Source of the DNA: Ochotona curzoniae
Taxonomy: Eukaryota > Chordata > Mammalia > Lagomorpha > Ochotonidae
Reading direction: 5' to 3'
NCBI RefSeq assembly: GCF_017591425.1
Contig: NW_024464918.1
Coordinates: 22,100,001-22,164,000, forward strand
DNA: 64,000 nt
This document shows positions 11,948-23,887 of this stretch, in pieces. The position numbers and the translations under genes are program-made. Below the pieces are notes generated by a model. It ran no database searches and was not told the origin of the DNA. It was given only the letters and a program-made list of their open reading frames with translations. Each line of letters begins with the position of its first letter. Positions within the stretch are counted from its first letter, which is position 1.

Positions 11948-14900
11948 CAGAGGTGTTTCCACAAGTTTGTGGGACACACCATTAAGGGTTAACATTTGTG
12001 CAAAAAGGATTTCAAATCCAGACACAGTATTTTCACAACGAGCATTTTCTATAAACTTTTTAATGATATCTCATGTGTGATTGCATTGCATGTGTGTATA
12101 GCTTCCTTTGTTTCATCATTAATTTTCTCATTTGTTTTTCAAAGAAACTTTGAGGAACACATAATCACTTTTCTGAAATTCTTTTGATATCTTCCTGCCC
12201 ATTTGTATACCTAAAATAACACCATTCCTCATATTACATTTGCTTATTTTCCTATCTTGGCGAAAACCAGATATTACTATTTATTATTCATCAGACACAA
12301 ACCTACACAGTTGTTCTTTTGATCTTTATAACAACCCTGTGAAACAAGTACTATTACTATTCACTCAGAAGAAATGGAAAAAGGGCAAGTATATGGGTTT
12401 TTAATTCAATAAGGTTGAGATGTTTATGAGATATACATTCATGAGTATCTAGGAATCCACTGCACATGATCCTGGAATTCAGAGGAAAAGCGATGCTAGA
12501 TGCACTCTGTGGGTGGAACCTGAGGCAAAAGAACTAGCCGACATCTGCTAGGAGTGCACAATGCAAGAAAGGGGCCAGAGCACTGGATAGCTCTAAATGC
12601 ATTTGCTAGTCAGTTCTCATAAATATATATGCTGGATCCTTTATAACTGAGCTGTAACAGAACAGCCTCCTTTATGGAGAAATACAAACCCATATTCCAC
12701 AACCTCTGCTCTGCAAAGAGGATAGAGACAAATTTTGGTAAAACAATGTTAGTGACTGGGAAGGGCAGTGATTGGAAGCCCGTGAGTAGGAACAGTCTAT
12801 CTGTGGGGCACTGCAAACAGCATCAACAACGACAGACAGGGGAAATGTCCCATCTCTCTGTAAACATTTGAGGGGTTCTCATGGGAGGCCGTGAAGATAC
12901 CTGTCCTCTGTATTACAGGAGCTGAAATGAGATCATACGGGAGAGACCTACAGCTTCTTTAAAAAAATTCCCATGGCCAGAGCTCTCAGGGTGGAAATGC
13001 CTGCCTGGTATCAGCTGCTAGTAGGAAAAGATGAGATGCCACTGGAGGGATAGACAGGATGGATCCTCTCATACCCAGGAGAAACATCCACGGCCTTTCC
13101 CACGGTTGTGAGGAAGGATGTGAAGACAGAATGGACATTTTTCCTGGTTGGGCAAGAACCATGGGACAATAGCTGTATGGTTCTCATAGAGCTCTCCGTC
13201 TTGACAGTGATGTGGTGATGACAAGGACAGGCATGAGTGTCACAGACAACAATGGTATTCAAGCACAATTAGTCTCTGAGTACTGAAGATCAATAATTAA
13301 GTGTAGTCCCAAGATAGGGAGACAGTGCTGAGCCTCCCCTGAAGCCTAGAATTCACCAAAAACAAGTCAAGACATAGAAATGTCCTGGTTAGAATGACGT
13401 CAAAGTGATAAACGAGCTCTTACCTATGTAAGAATCTCCTTTGCAACATCCCCGATAAACGCTTAGTCCAGTTTACACACCTTCAATAAAGAGGAACTCT
13501 TCCCCAAGATTGTTTCTGGAGATTCAGAAGTTCTCCTTGCTACTCACAAAATGCAAAAATAGCAGCTTCCGTTGTGTTCTTTCTCACTCTTTCCCTAGTA
13601 CTCGGGTGAATATTTTCCATGCATTGAACAATTAACTCCTTGTCCTAATTTTATGGGACATGTCTTACCAGTTTCATTTGGAAACATGTGAAATTAAGCA
13701 TAATACTATTAACAAGGTAGTCAAGATCACACAAAATATTAGCAACATCTTTAAATAATAGGATTCTGATAAATTGCAAATCATGCACTAATCTGTAAAA
13801 TGTCATGGAAGCGACTGTTCCATTATTCACTCGCATTTTTCAGGGATTTTCTTAAGAAAAAACTTACATACCTACTTTTGCCACTTCTGACACACTTAAA
13901 ATCACAAAATTGATATACAGTATCTTACCGTTATTTACTATTATTTCAGTTATATTTGGAAACTTTAATTGAAAAAAACAATCCATATTTCTTAAAGTGT
14001 GTGCTGTTCTGAATGGCCTGATGAGTTCTCCTGCCATCTTGCTGTGTTCCATGCAGGATACGAATCATCCCTAATGCAGCCATGTTGTGTATACCACTCA
14101 ACCAACTGTCACTAAGGTTTTATAATCTATTGTTGTCTGAAGTTGATGATGTCCCTTCTAACATAATGCTGGAAAGTACAGTGTCCTAATACTACGTGAT
14201 CATACAATTCCCTCAGTTCATCTAATTGCACAGACATCATATCATCTGCTACCATCACAAGAAAAAATAATGGTCAGTATGAACTAAACACTGAGTGAGA
14301 CAGAGGAGAGACAGAAATATAGCCACAAAACTTTTATTATGGTCTTATTTTAGATACCCCACAATTCAACTACTTAAGGATTATGATCTAAAAATTTCCC
14401 ATTCTGGCATTCCATCCAGCGTCAATATCCACTGAAAGGTGTCATGTGCTACTGGTTATTAAGTAGTTATAATATTATAGCAGGAAAACAAGTTCCATTC
14501 TATTGAGAAGCAAGTGAATGAAAACGCGTAATACAGTTTGACATGGCAATAAGTCTTATAAACAGATGAGACGGTGATGAAGGTGGTGAGGAAGAACATC
14601 AGATATAATTTTATCTTTTTACAAAAAGGCTTGAATGACAAAGTGAAAGTTGAATTAAGACAACAACGAAGATGAAAGAATGAGAGGCAGGCATGCAAAG
14701 ACCTAAAGGAGAAACATTCTCAGCAGAGAGAACAGGGGGACAAGCCGTAAGGCAAGAATGGGTCTGGCATACGTGAAGAACAGAGAGAAAGCATGTGTGG
14801 CTACATCAGAATAAAAGTTACCCAAGACAGGCCAGGGCCTAAGCATTAAACACTGGCAATTGTTGTTAGTCTAGATTGTATTGCCAAGTGTGAGGAAACA

Positions 14901-15980
14901 TCGAATGATTTAGATACATTGATATATAACTGTCCTGTGTTTTAATGCCTTATTCTGAGGAACTGAAATTCTGGATGATCCTCCTTTTCTTGTGATATCT
15001 CTATTAAAATCGGAAAACCTGACACTGATTAATGTTCTGCTTAGAAGTATATGTGGTGGATATTAATAATCTACTCATTAGTCTATAGTGACAGGCCTAG
15101 GGTGGTCTACAGGGAATCAGAAATCCTATCATGTGAGTGAAAGAAAAGGAAGTAGGAAGGATAAATGTTCACAGAGACTGTCAATCTTCTTAGACACTTA
15201 AAAACTAGCCTTGGAAAAGATCTATCTATATGATCTTCATGATAACCAGGTAAATAGGGCCAAGCTGAGATGACCGTTTCCCACCATTTTATAAGTAATC
15301 ACTAGCATTCTGGAAAGGAATGCAATAGAGCCATGAGCAAGGATTAGCTTTTCTGACTGAGAAAGCAATTAGAGAAACTGTGTAATTTTACATACATTTG
15401 TCACATCTGAACTAGTACTAAAACGTAAGTGTCTGGCTTCCTGATACAGTACTCCACTGTCTCCTTGTGACATAGGGAATTTTGTGACTTGTGCAAGTCA
15501 GCTGAGGACCCACCCAGACAGCTCTCCACAAACTATCCAGGCAATCAACCCACACATACCAATGACTATCCGCTCAAGTATTCAGAGACTCTGCATGCTT
15601 TGTCTAGTGTGGAGAGAATACCTACATTCTCAACTTAGCATACATGCACTTCGGTTAGTTTTCATTATAAACTTTAGAGTTGGCTGACATACCTGGGCAG
15701 GAAATTCTCTATGAATATATCTTAGCTAGACAAACAAACAAAAAAAGCAACTACACTGTGAACTGAATGTTCATAACAGGGAGAGAGAAAGATAGAGTAG
15801 GAAGATAAATTTTTGTTGTTAATTTTCCTGGGAGCCCCCAACAAACAGTATCTCTCATGTGTAGGTTTTTCCAAGCCAACAAAAATGGAAGAATACATTT
15901 TCACAGTTCTGATACAGTATCATTGAGTAGAAGAGTCCCACAAAGATACAGGAAGAAGCTTTTTCCAGAAGATGAAGCAC
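11948..15980. other. Intergenic, mostly unique
   Basis: A weak MIR-like piece at about 12290-12380 (CTTTATAACAACCCTGTGAAACAAG). The rest, including the block 12880-13480 of slightly higher GC, shows no recognisable repeat or exon. Confidence 0.45.
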
Positions 15981-15989
15981 AAGGTCAAA

Positions 15990-16235
15990 GTCTTACCCAC
16001 ACTTTGGCACTGAGGTTTTTGTCTTGACCTTACTCCAGCTATGTTGTTCCAAACTCATTGCCCCTCAGTTCCTTTCCTCTTACTTAACCGTTCTCGTTTA
16101 TTTCTTTAATATTTCCCATCTCTATCACTACTTCGCAATACTCTGAGAACAGACACCGTGTCTTTTATCTACATCCACAGTACCACACTGCATTTCTCAT
16201 AATAAATGTTCAATATGCCTTCCTAACTGAACCAA
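15990..16235 (+). repeat. L2 3'-end fragment
   Basis: CTGAGAACAGACACCGTGTC, then CCACAGTACCACACTGC and AATAAATGTTCAATATGCC, matches the L2 end (GAGGGCAGGGACCTTGTC ... AGTGCCTGGCAC ... CAATAAATATTTG). Confidence 0.55.
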
Positions 16236-16284
16236 AATATAATTATTACAATTATATCAATGCGTGTCAAAGAGGTTGCTAATG

Positions 16285-16490
16285 CTTTCCATATTATATT
16301 TTATTTAATACTTATAGCAATTGACTCATGTGGATGTCTTTATCCCCTTTTTTACAGGGAAGGAAACCGAAGCTTTGAAAAATTAAATAACTTGCCCAAG
16401 GTCACATAATTAGTAAGTAGCAGAATTTGGACTCAATCCACATTGTTCTGATGCAAACAGAGTGATTTACACACTAATCTAGGCTGCCTC
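16285..16490 (+). repeat. MIR, well preserved 3' part
   Basis: TTACAGGGAAGGAAACCGAAGC, then AAATAACTTGCCCAAGGTCACATAATTAGTAAGTAGCAG, matches the MIR consensus clearly. Confidence 0.75.
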
Positions 16491-17867
16491 CCTCCATTGA
16501 CTATTTCATTACAGAATTGGAAGAGAAGAGCTGGAATTATGACACAGAGTTAGACAAGCAGCCACTTGCATTAAGGAAGCTGGACCAGTTGAACTGCCAA
16601 GTAGAGTCCACATTCTTGATGTGTACCTGGGTATTAGAGAATGGGCAGGTACCTGTGGGAATGAACTCGATTCAAACCTTAAGCTAGTTCTCATCCCCTT
16701 TTAATACTAGACAAACAAACTGAAGAGGAGCTGCCCTGAGCTCAGGTGTTCTGCTTGCTAATCCTATTCTCCTTGAGAGAAAAGAAGTGGTAGGAGACGA
16801 TCTCTACAAGTCATTGCCGGGCTTGGCAGACAGAAAGCTGAGTCAGAGGGAGAGTGGGCTGAAATTATGGAAAGGTAAATAGGCAGCCTAACCCAGGGTG
16901 GTGCAGATCTTTTGTTATCCGGCCTTTCCCAGGATGCCCTCACAACAGTGAGAGTTGAGATTCAATGGGGATGTGTACTGGTGAAAACATAATATACCAA
17001 TGCCACTTTGGAAGTCCTTGGTCTCACAGTTGTTGTAAAAGTTACTGAAATGATGAAGTGAAAGCCTCTAAAGGAGTGTGGCATAGTAGAACAAGACTCT
17101 AGTTCCAGACTCATGATAGTGTATGTTTTTACTTTAAGACTGGAATGAATTTTAAAAATCACATAGATGGATAATGATGAGTATGCTTTTGTTTCTGGAA
17201 TTTTCTTCACTCCCAGGTTCTTCTCTCATTCAATCTACTAAGCCGTCTCCATCACTGTCTTTAAGATCACTTGCTCACGTTTTAGTTTAGCAATGCAGAT
17301 ATTATGATGCAGCTATTAAAATAAGATTTCAAGGAAATGTGTGGTGAAGGACATTTTATTATCTCCAGGACAAATGGTAGATTTGGAAGGTTGGGAAACA
17401 TAGCTAGGAGAGACCTAAAGGTTAACAGGAGAAAGAGTGAGAGGACATAGCTGGAGGAATACTGAGCGTAATACTGGGGCAGGCCAGAGTCAAAAAGAAA
17501 GATGAAGTGTAAGTAGCACTGATTCAGATTCATAAGCCTCTGGAAGGTATAGAAGTAAAAAACCAGTTCTTGTCTAAATCCGTAGGGAGAAAATAAACCA
17601 TTAATATCACAGAATCCACAATCCCACTACAAACCTACCAAATCACATTAAAGTTTCTGAATTTGATATGTACTGAATAGTCATTCGATTTTACAAGATC
17701 ATCTACAGATAGGGAGAGCTCACTACATGTCCAACAGTAATGGCACTCTCTGTTGTCTCTACAAGCCATATTCTTTCTCTGTTAAATACTGCCTTGTCTG
17801 ATATTGGCATAGGCATCCAAGAGTTCTTGAAGTTGATGCCTTTATGAAACATTTTTCATTCTTATTA
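16491..17867. other. Intergenic, no feature recognised
   Basis: Unique sequence. The - strand frames at 16509-16694, 16962-17210 and 17282-17533 show no family resemblance. Confidence 0.45.
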
Positions 17868-18155
17868 AAAATCATTTATATATTTATTTGAAAGGCATGG
17901 AGGATACAGATCCAGAGGGCACATGCACAGGAAACAGCTTCCGTCTCCTCCAGCCACTGGCTCACTTCCCCAGTGGGCAGGGTGGGACAAACCCAGGATC
18001 AGGAACTGAACCCAGACAGCACATGTGGGTGGTAAGGGCCCAAGTGTGAGCCACCACGGATGCCTGCTGTGCATCCACTTAGCTGGATGCCGGAACTGGG
18101 ATCGAGAGCTGGAAATCAAGCCCAAGGCGGTCTGTCTTGACAACTAGGCTAAATA
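17868..18155 (-). repeat. C-SINE, inverted, diverged
   Basis: ATTTATATATTTATTTGAAAGGC tail complement, CACTGGCTCACTTCCCCAGTGG, CCCAAGTGTGAGCCACC, GGATGCCGGAACTGGGATCG. Confidence 0.65.
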
Positions 18156-18199
18156 TTCTTCCTACATTTTTCCAACTTTTACTTTCAACCTCCTTGTAT

Positions 18200-19125
18200 C
18201 TTTAAGTCTAAATTAGTATGTCCTGAAAGGGTCTCTTATAACCTACAGATGAGAATCTGTGTCGGCGTAGACACTTTAGAAAATACTGTGGCAGCCCCAC
18301 TTCTGGATGTATATCCAAGAGGGGTAAAATCAAGACCTGGAGTTCTCTGCACTTCCGTGTTCACCGCAGCACTGTTCACACTCATCGAGACATGGACTCG
18401 GCCTAAATGTCCACTAAGAAACCAGTGGATAGGGCCCGGCGCGGTGGCGCAGTGGTTAAGGTCCTCGCCTTGCACACCCGGGATCCCATATGCCGGTTCT
18501 AATCCCGGCAGCCCCGCTTCCCTTCCAGCTCCCTGCCTGTGGCCCGGGAAAGCAGTCGAGGACGGCCCAAAGCTTTGGGACCCTGCACCCACGTGGGAGA
18601 CCCGGAAGAGGCTCCTGACTTTGGATTGGCATAGCATCGGCCATTGCACTCACTTGGGGAGTGAATCATCGGATGGAAGATCTTCCTCTCTGTCTCTCCT
18701 CTCTGTATATCCGCCTTTCCAATAAAAAAATAATAAAAATAAATCTTAAAAAAAAAAGAAACCAGTGGATACAGAAAACGTGGCACAAACAGAATGATGT
18801 ATTACTCATTTAAACAGAACTTTTAAAATTTAACAAGAAGGAAGTCTTACTATTTATGATAGTATGAACACATTTGGAGGCCATTATGCTAGGCACAGAT
18901 AGACACAAATACGTATGTTTTCACAGCCTGTGGAATCTTAAAGGTTAAATTCATAGAATTATATGGTAGAATATACCAGAGATAGGAGGAAGAAAAAAAT
19001 TCGATGGATGGGGAGAGCAAAGATATTAACCAAACAGTTCAAGTTTCACTTAGAAAGAATAATGTCTAGTAATTTATTGGACAGTATGATGAAAATAGTT
19101 AGTAGCAATAGATTATAGACTTTAA
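18200..19125 (+). mobile_element. L1 ORF2 3'-end fragment, split by a young SINE
   Basis: CACTTCTGGATGTATATCCAAG, GCACTGTTCACACTCATCGAG and GGCCTAAATGTCCACTAAG before the SINE continue as CCAGTGGATACAGAAAACGTGGC, then TTTGGAGGCCATTATGCTAGGC and GAATCTTAAAGG after it. This is the usual L1 ORF2 end and 3'UTR order. It is 5'-truncated and dead. Confidence 0.8.
18432..18755 (+). repeat. C-SINE, youngest copy, with perfect 16-bp target duplication
   Basis: Near-consensus: GGGCCCGGCGCGGTGGCGCA head, GGTTCTAATCCCGGCAGCCC, GGAAAGCAGTCGAGGACGGC, poly(A) end. The target duplication AAGAAACCAGTGGATA is at 18416-18431 and 18756-18771. It is inserted in the L1 fragment. The low decay suggests this insertion is recent, perhaps polymorphic. 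Confidence 0.97.
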
Positions 19126-19133
19126 AAATTGAG

Positions 19134-19326
19134 AGCCCAGCACGGTAGCCTAGCAGCTAACGCCCTTGCCTTGCATACACTGGGATCCCATATGGGCATC
19201 AGTTCATGACCCGGCTACCACACTTCCCATGTAGCTCCCTGCCTGTGGCATGGGGAAGCAGTTGAGGACGGCCCAAGGCCTTGGGACCCTGCACCCGCAT
19301 GCGAGACCTGAAAGAAACTCCTGGCA
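19134..19326 (+). repeat. C-SINE, 3'-truncated
   Basis: GAGCCCAGCACGGTAGCCTAG through GACCTGAAAGAAACTCCTGG, then an abrupt change to poly(T)/A-rich DNA. The 3' third is missing. Confidence 0.85.
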
Positions 19327-20524
19327 ATTTTTTTTTAAAAAGATCGTATTTCAGATATTCTCACCAGAATAAAAGACAAATACATCATTTTAACTAGCTT
19401 CATTATTCCGCATGTTATGAGATTATCTTCTGATATTTTCCCCAACCACTAAAAAAAAACATAAAAACCATTTTGTCCCCTAGGTTGTACAGAAACATGC
19501 AGGAGCGTGAGTGAATCTGAGGGCACAGTTTGCTGCCAATATGAGCTTCAAAAATATCTCAGCCTCTTCTGTGCGGCGCTGTGATCACGCGGACATACCT
19601 CTCGGCCTGCTGCATGGATACAAAATAAAGTCACACACTGAGCTTTAGTGACCTATCTCAAGGTCATGAGTAACAGCTCTGTATGTTATGATGTCTTAAA
19701 AACAGAAAACGTTGGATTTAACAAAGTGTGCTAGGAAGGGAAGAATCGGGAGGGAAAAAGAAAGGCAGCAGAATGGGTGAAAATACTAAAATCTGACTAA
19801 ATTCTCCTAAAAGGATACCAGGCCATCAAGAACACCAGTGTTGACCAGCACTTACTCTTGACATCTAAATGTTTGTCTACTAGGCTGTACTTTTATTTGG
19901 GATTATTACTTTAAAGAGTTTTTCTGGAGTTTTTCATTCAAGTGCATTTTTGTATATGGGAAGAAGATTTGGGGAAAAGGAGCAGGGATTTAAAGAACTC
20001 AAACAAAGATCTTTTAGCGCCCTCTTGTGTCCCTTGATAGTTATCTCAACAGCCAACGCCACTGAAAAATATTTTAAAACCATTGAATGAAGTCTAAAGC
20101 CACAGAAGTTCTCAGAAGAAACGAGCTGGGGCAGGAGTATTGCACTGCCCATGCTATGCTGCTCTGCCGTACCCACTCACATCTTCCACAAACAAGAGGT
20201 TCTTAAAAGGGGAAAAAAACATTTCTTTTCTCTCCCTTTATCGGAAGGCTGCCATTCTTTGAAAGAAATTGGTTCTCCTTTTTATTTTTCCTTAGCTCAA
20301 TATCTCTTTTCATAGTTCAAGCAGTGAACAGTTCTCACATCAGGCCCAGACAGGATTCTCCGACTTGGACCTTCCTTAGCTGTCAATAACACCAGGCACA
20401 TCAATTGCCCTTCTTCCACGTGCTTCTGCAGCTTCGTATAAACGTGCTTGTTTTTATCTATGTTTAAAATTTAGGCAAAAGCATTTTGCTTCAAAAATTA
20501 CAGGTAGGGGCACAAGGAAGAAAA
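19327..20524. other. Intergenic, unique, with a CTCF-like site
   Basis: No repeat recognised apart from homopolymers. Holds the CTCF-like motif at 20016-20030. Confidence 0.45.
20016..20030 (-). promoter_or_regulatory. CTCF-like motif
   Basis: On the - strand ACACAAGAGGGCGCT, followed by A, matches 13 of 15 positions of the CTCF core CCASYAGRKGGCRSY. Not inside a recognised repeat. Confidence 0.4.
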
Positions 20525-20640
20525 GAATAGAACTCATCAGGACTACACATCGTTGTGTGTCAAAACACACTATCAAAAAGTGAAAAAGACCCTTCACCAA
20601 ATAGATGGAACTATTTACAAATCATATTCAGTGAATTCAC
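20525..20640 (+). mobile_element. L1 ORF2 fragment
   Basis: ACACTATCAAAAAGTGAAAAAGAC, then AACTATTTACAAATCATATTC, resembles the L1 segment 'CTATCAACAGAGTGAAAAGACAACC...AATATTTGCAAACCATATA'. Confidence 0.5.
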
Positions 20641-21264
20641 TTTATTATTATTCATGGTACTCAGGTCCCAAACTCACTGCAAACAAGGAATTAGCAAAAA
20701 ACCGAAATACTGTCCCTACAGAAATGTAACACATATGTTACAGTCTGCATGGGTTCCACTTCCAAGCTTTCAGCTTTATAAAAGTGCAAAAGAAATATGC
20801 CTTCAGTAGAAACCATACTCCTAATTTTTAACTTTAGTCTTTTTCTGGATCAGTAAGATGCAACCATATTCATACATTGCAGGGGGAGCGACAGCAAACC
20901 ACAACTCCCGACACAATACACTCCGTGATGTCGCTCAACAATGTTTTATTAGTTAGATGTAGTAAATAAATGTTCATGTACTTTTTAACCTCTGATGGAC
21001 TTATCAGCATGTAAGCCCACTGTAAAGCTGAGAAACACGCACACACACGTATGTTTACATACCTTATAAATCTAGGGGGAGAATATGCAATCATAAATTA
21101 TTAACTAAATCATAAAATAATCCATATGGGTAGATTCTAGTATTTTACTTCATGGAGGGCAAAACAAGTTCTTAAGAGGTAAGGGATTTCATGAACAGGT
21201 CCCAAAGTTGGGATTCAAAGGCCATCCTTTGACCCCGGAGCGGGAGCTTCTCACAGTGCTCTGC

Positions 21265-21279
21265 ACTGCCCCCTGCTGT
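21265..21279 (-). promoter_or_regulatory. CTCF-like motif (best match)
   Basis: On the - strand ACAGCAGGGGGCAGT matches 14 of 15 positions of CCASYAGRKGGCRSY. It sits in unique sequence between repeats. Confidence 0.5.
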
Positions 21280-21434
21280 CTTCATCGATCTATGACAGGA
21301 TGAAAGCTGAAAGCGGACCAGGTACACCTTAGTCAGCAGGGGATGGTTTAAAGTTTACCTCTGGGAACCAAGTGTTTTCATACTCTGCATTTCTTCACGA
21401 ACAAATAAACAGATGAGCATTTTAATTAAAATTA

Positions 21435-21880
21435 AATTAAAAGTTAAAAATGAGCAACGACCTTAAAGAGACAATTCTCCAAAGAGCATACAAATGTTCA
21501 ACAAGTACATTTTTTAAAATATTCAAAATTGCCAGTCATTAACGAAAGAAAGATCAAAGTCCCAATGGCATACCATTTTGTACACAGGGAGAGCATCAGA
21601 ATGACCGCAGCTTTTTAATAAAGAAGTTTCGGTAAAGATGTTGAGAAATACGACCACCATCGAAAATATTTTAGTAGTTCCTGAAAAAGTTCAACATAGA
21701 CTTACCATATAACCCATTGACTGTACTTACTGTAGTCCCAGAAGAATTAGAATAGATATTTAAAAAATAAAACCCTGTAGCACTGTTCACTACAGCCAAA
21801 AGAAACAGCACATATGTCCATCCGTGGATAAATGGATAGAAAATGCAATCAAAAGGCTCATTTAAAAAGGGGAGATGTGA
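21435..21880 (+). mobile_element. L1 ORF2 3' fragment
   Basis: AGACAATTCTCCAAAGAGCATACAAATG, then GCCAGTCATTAACGAAAGAAAGATC, AGAATTAGAATAGATATTT, CACTGTTCACTACAGCC and CATATGTCCATCCGTGGATAAATGG, follow the L1 ORF2 order. Many substitutions. Confidence 0.75.
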
Positions 21881-22265
21881 AATATATTTTTTCAATTTTT
21901 TTGACATTGATATGTGTGAAAGGTCTTTCAAAAGTTCATTGAAATTCATAATATTAAAAAATTGAATCAATTTTTTTAAAAAGCTGCACCAAAATAAGCT
22001 TATTTTAATTCCATCTTTCTGAAGTACCACAGGGTACAATGAAATTTTTTTAGCCACAAAAATCAAATACAGTTTTCCATTAGTGTCCATTGAGGGCTTG
22101 GCTTTAGGAATCCCAAAATCCACACATGCTCAGCTCTTTCATAATAAATAGTATGATATTTTCAAATGTTATAGTGTGTGTGTGTATATATATATACTCT
22201 CCCTTAAATTATCTAAGTATTGCATGAATTCTGATACAAGATAAATGCTGTGTAGTTACGCCTTG

Positions 22266-22601
22266 GTCCTGACGCGATAGCCTGGCAGCTAAAGTCCTCG
22301 CCTTGCAAGTGCAGGGTTCACATATGGGCGCCAGTTCTAATCCTGGCAGCCCTGCTTCCCATTCAGCTCCTTGCTTGTAGTCCTGGAAAGCAGTCGAGGA
22401 TGGCCCAAACCCTGGGACCCTGCACCTGCATGGGAGACCTGGAAAAGACTCTGGGTTCCTGGCTTCGGATTGATGCAACACTGGCCATAGCAGCCACTTG
22501 GGGAGTGTATCAGCAGACGAAAGATCTTCCCATCTCTCCTCCTCTCTGTATATCTGACTTTCCAACAAAAAAATAAAATAGACCTTTAAAAATTTTTAAA
22601 T
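22266..22601 (+). repeat. C-SINE, full-length, with near-perfect target duplication
   Basis: Young-type body (AGCCTGGCAGCTAAAGTCCT, GCGCCAGTTCTAATCCTGGC, TTTCCAACAAAAAAATAAAA). Flanks GTTACGCCTTG (22255-22265) and GTTACTCCTTG (22602-22612) are a target duplication with one mismatch. Confidence 0.92.
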
Positions 22602-22744
22602 GTTACTCCTTGTATTGGACTGTTTAGGGAGTAATGACAAGGAAAAATAAAGGCCCGTACATGTTCGGTACAGATGTAATTTTTTCCTAACATTTCTTAT
22701 CAGTGATTGGTTAAATACCAGTAGGGAAAACTCATGAATTTGGA

Positions 22745-22870
22745 AAGCCAACTGTAAATGCTAAACAATTTAAAACATTATGCTAAGTGAGAAAATCTAG
22801 ACACAAAATGTCAAATAATGTACATTTCCAGTTGTATGAAATGTGCAGAATAGGTAAATCTACAAACAGA
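22745..22870 (+). mobile_element. L1 3'-end fragment
   Basis: AACATTATGCTAAGTGAGAAAATC, then GTATGAAATGTGCAGAATAGG and AATCTACAAACAGAAAG, is the L1 segment that normally follows the piece at 21435-21880. The two may be one L1 split by other insertions. Confidence 0.65.
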
Positions 22871-22885
22871 AAGTTCACCATTTAT

Positions 22886-22900
22886 CCACAAGAGGGCGAT
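22886..22900 (+). promoter_or_regulatory. CTCF-like motif
   Basis: CCACAAGAGGGCGAT matches 13 of 15 positions of the CTCF core. It lies just after the L1 fragment and points away from the two - strand motifs. Confidence 0.4.
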
Positions 22901-23856
22901 CAAGAGTAGAGTGTAATTTGTCTTGCTGCTTCCTCTTAACCTGCCTTTCAAAATGACATTCCATGCAGTATTACCCTTATTAACAATTGCATTTTCCTGC
23001 AGGAATAGGATTTTATACCCTAAAGTAGATAAAAATGCTGTAAACCAGTATCGATAGTTTCTGTAAGTAGTTCAAACTATGTGTGAAACAAGCGTTTAAT
23101 AAGTGAGGAAAGAAAAGGAAGAAAAAGTCTTTGTGAGCACTGATCATAATGAGCAACTTTCCACAACTAGCCCACGTCTCACTCCAAAAAGCACATTTCA
23201 CATCCTCATGTTCACAGTTCAGCCATTTCACTGCCAGAAGGAAAACAAACTACAACAATCTGAAACCAACCTGTGTTAAATTATAAGGTTTTTTTGTTAG
23301 TTTTATTCTAACTCAACTCATGACAATTCGACATTGTTGTGGCTTTTCTCCTCAACCTTAAAGTTGCTCAATTTTAAGACACATTATGAGCCCCTGGGCT
23401 CTGCTTCTGACCTATTTGGGACAGTTGGCAAGTGAGCAGAAGACAGCCAATTAGAGGAAGGAAGTGGTGACATCTATGATAAACACAGGCATTTCATCAG
23501 GTGAGAGGATCAAATACAGGACTGAAAGACATGGGAGGAGAAATGAAGAGTCACTCTGGCTCAATGGGTTTTTGGTTTTTGTAAAGCATCAACTTGGGTT
23601 TCGGTGGAACAGTAAAGGATTAAAACAAAAGTTTGGAGTGGTTGCAGAGAATGGGAGACGTACGGATTGCGGAAAGCTAAGAAAAGGTGGGTTATGTATT
23701 ACATCCCTGTGTATTGTCACCAAGAGACTCAACCAAAGATGTGACTCACTTTTGATTGCTTTGAATACAGATCTTGGCTCCCTGGACACAGATCTCACCG
23801 AGGACTTCCAGCAGCTGCAGTTCCTAGGCATACTCAGGTTGCAACACTATTGGAGG

Positions 23857-23887
<31 letters not shown>

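Noticed and set aside
18249..18725. 158-codon + strand frame
   Set aside because: It is a fusion of an L1 3' end with the inside of a C-SINE.
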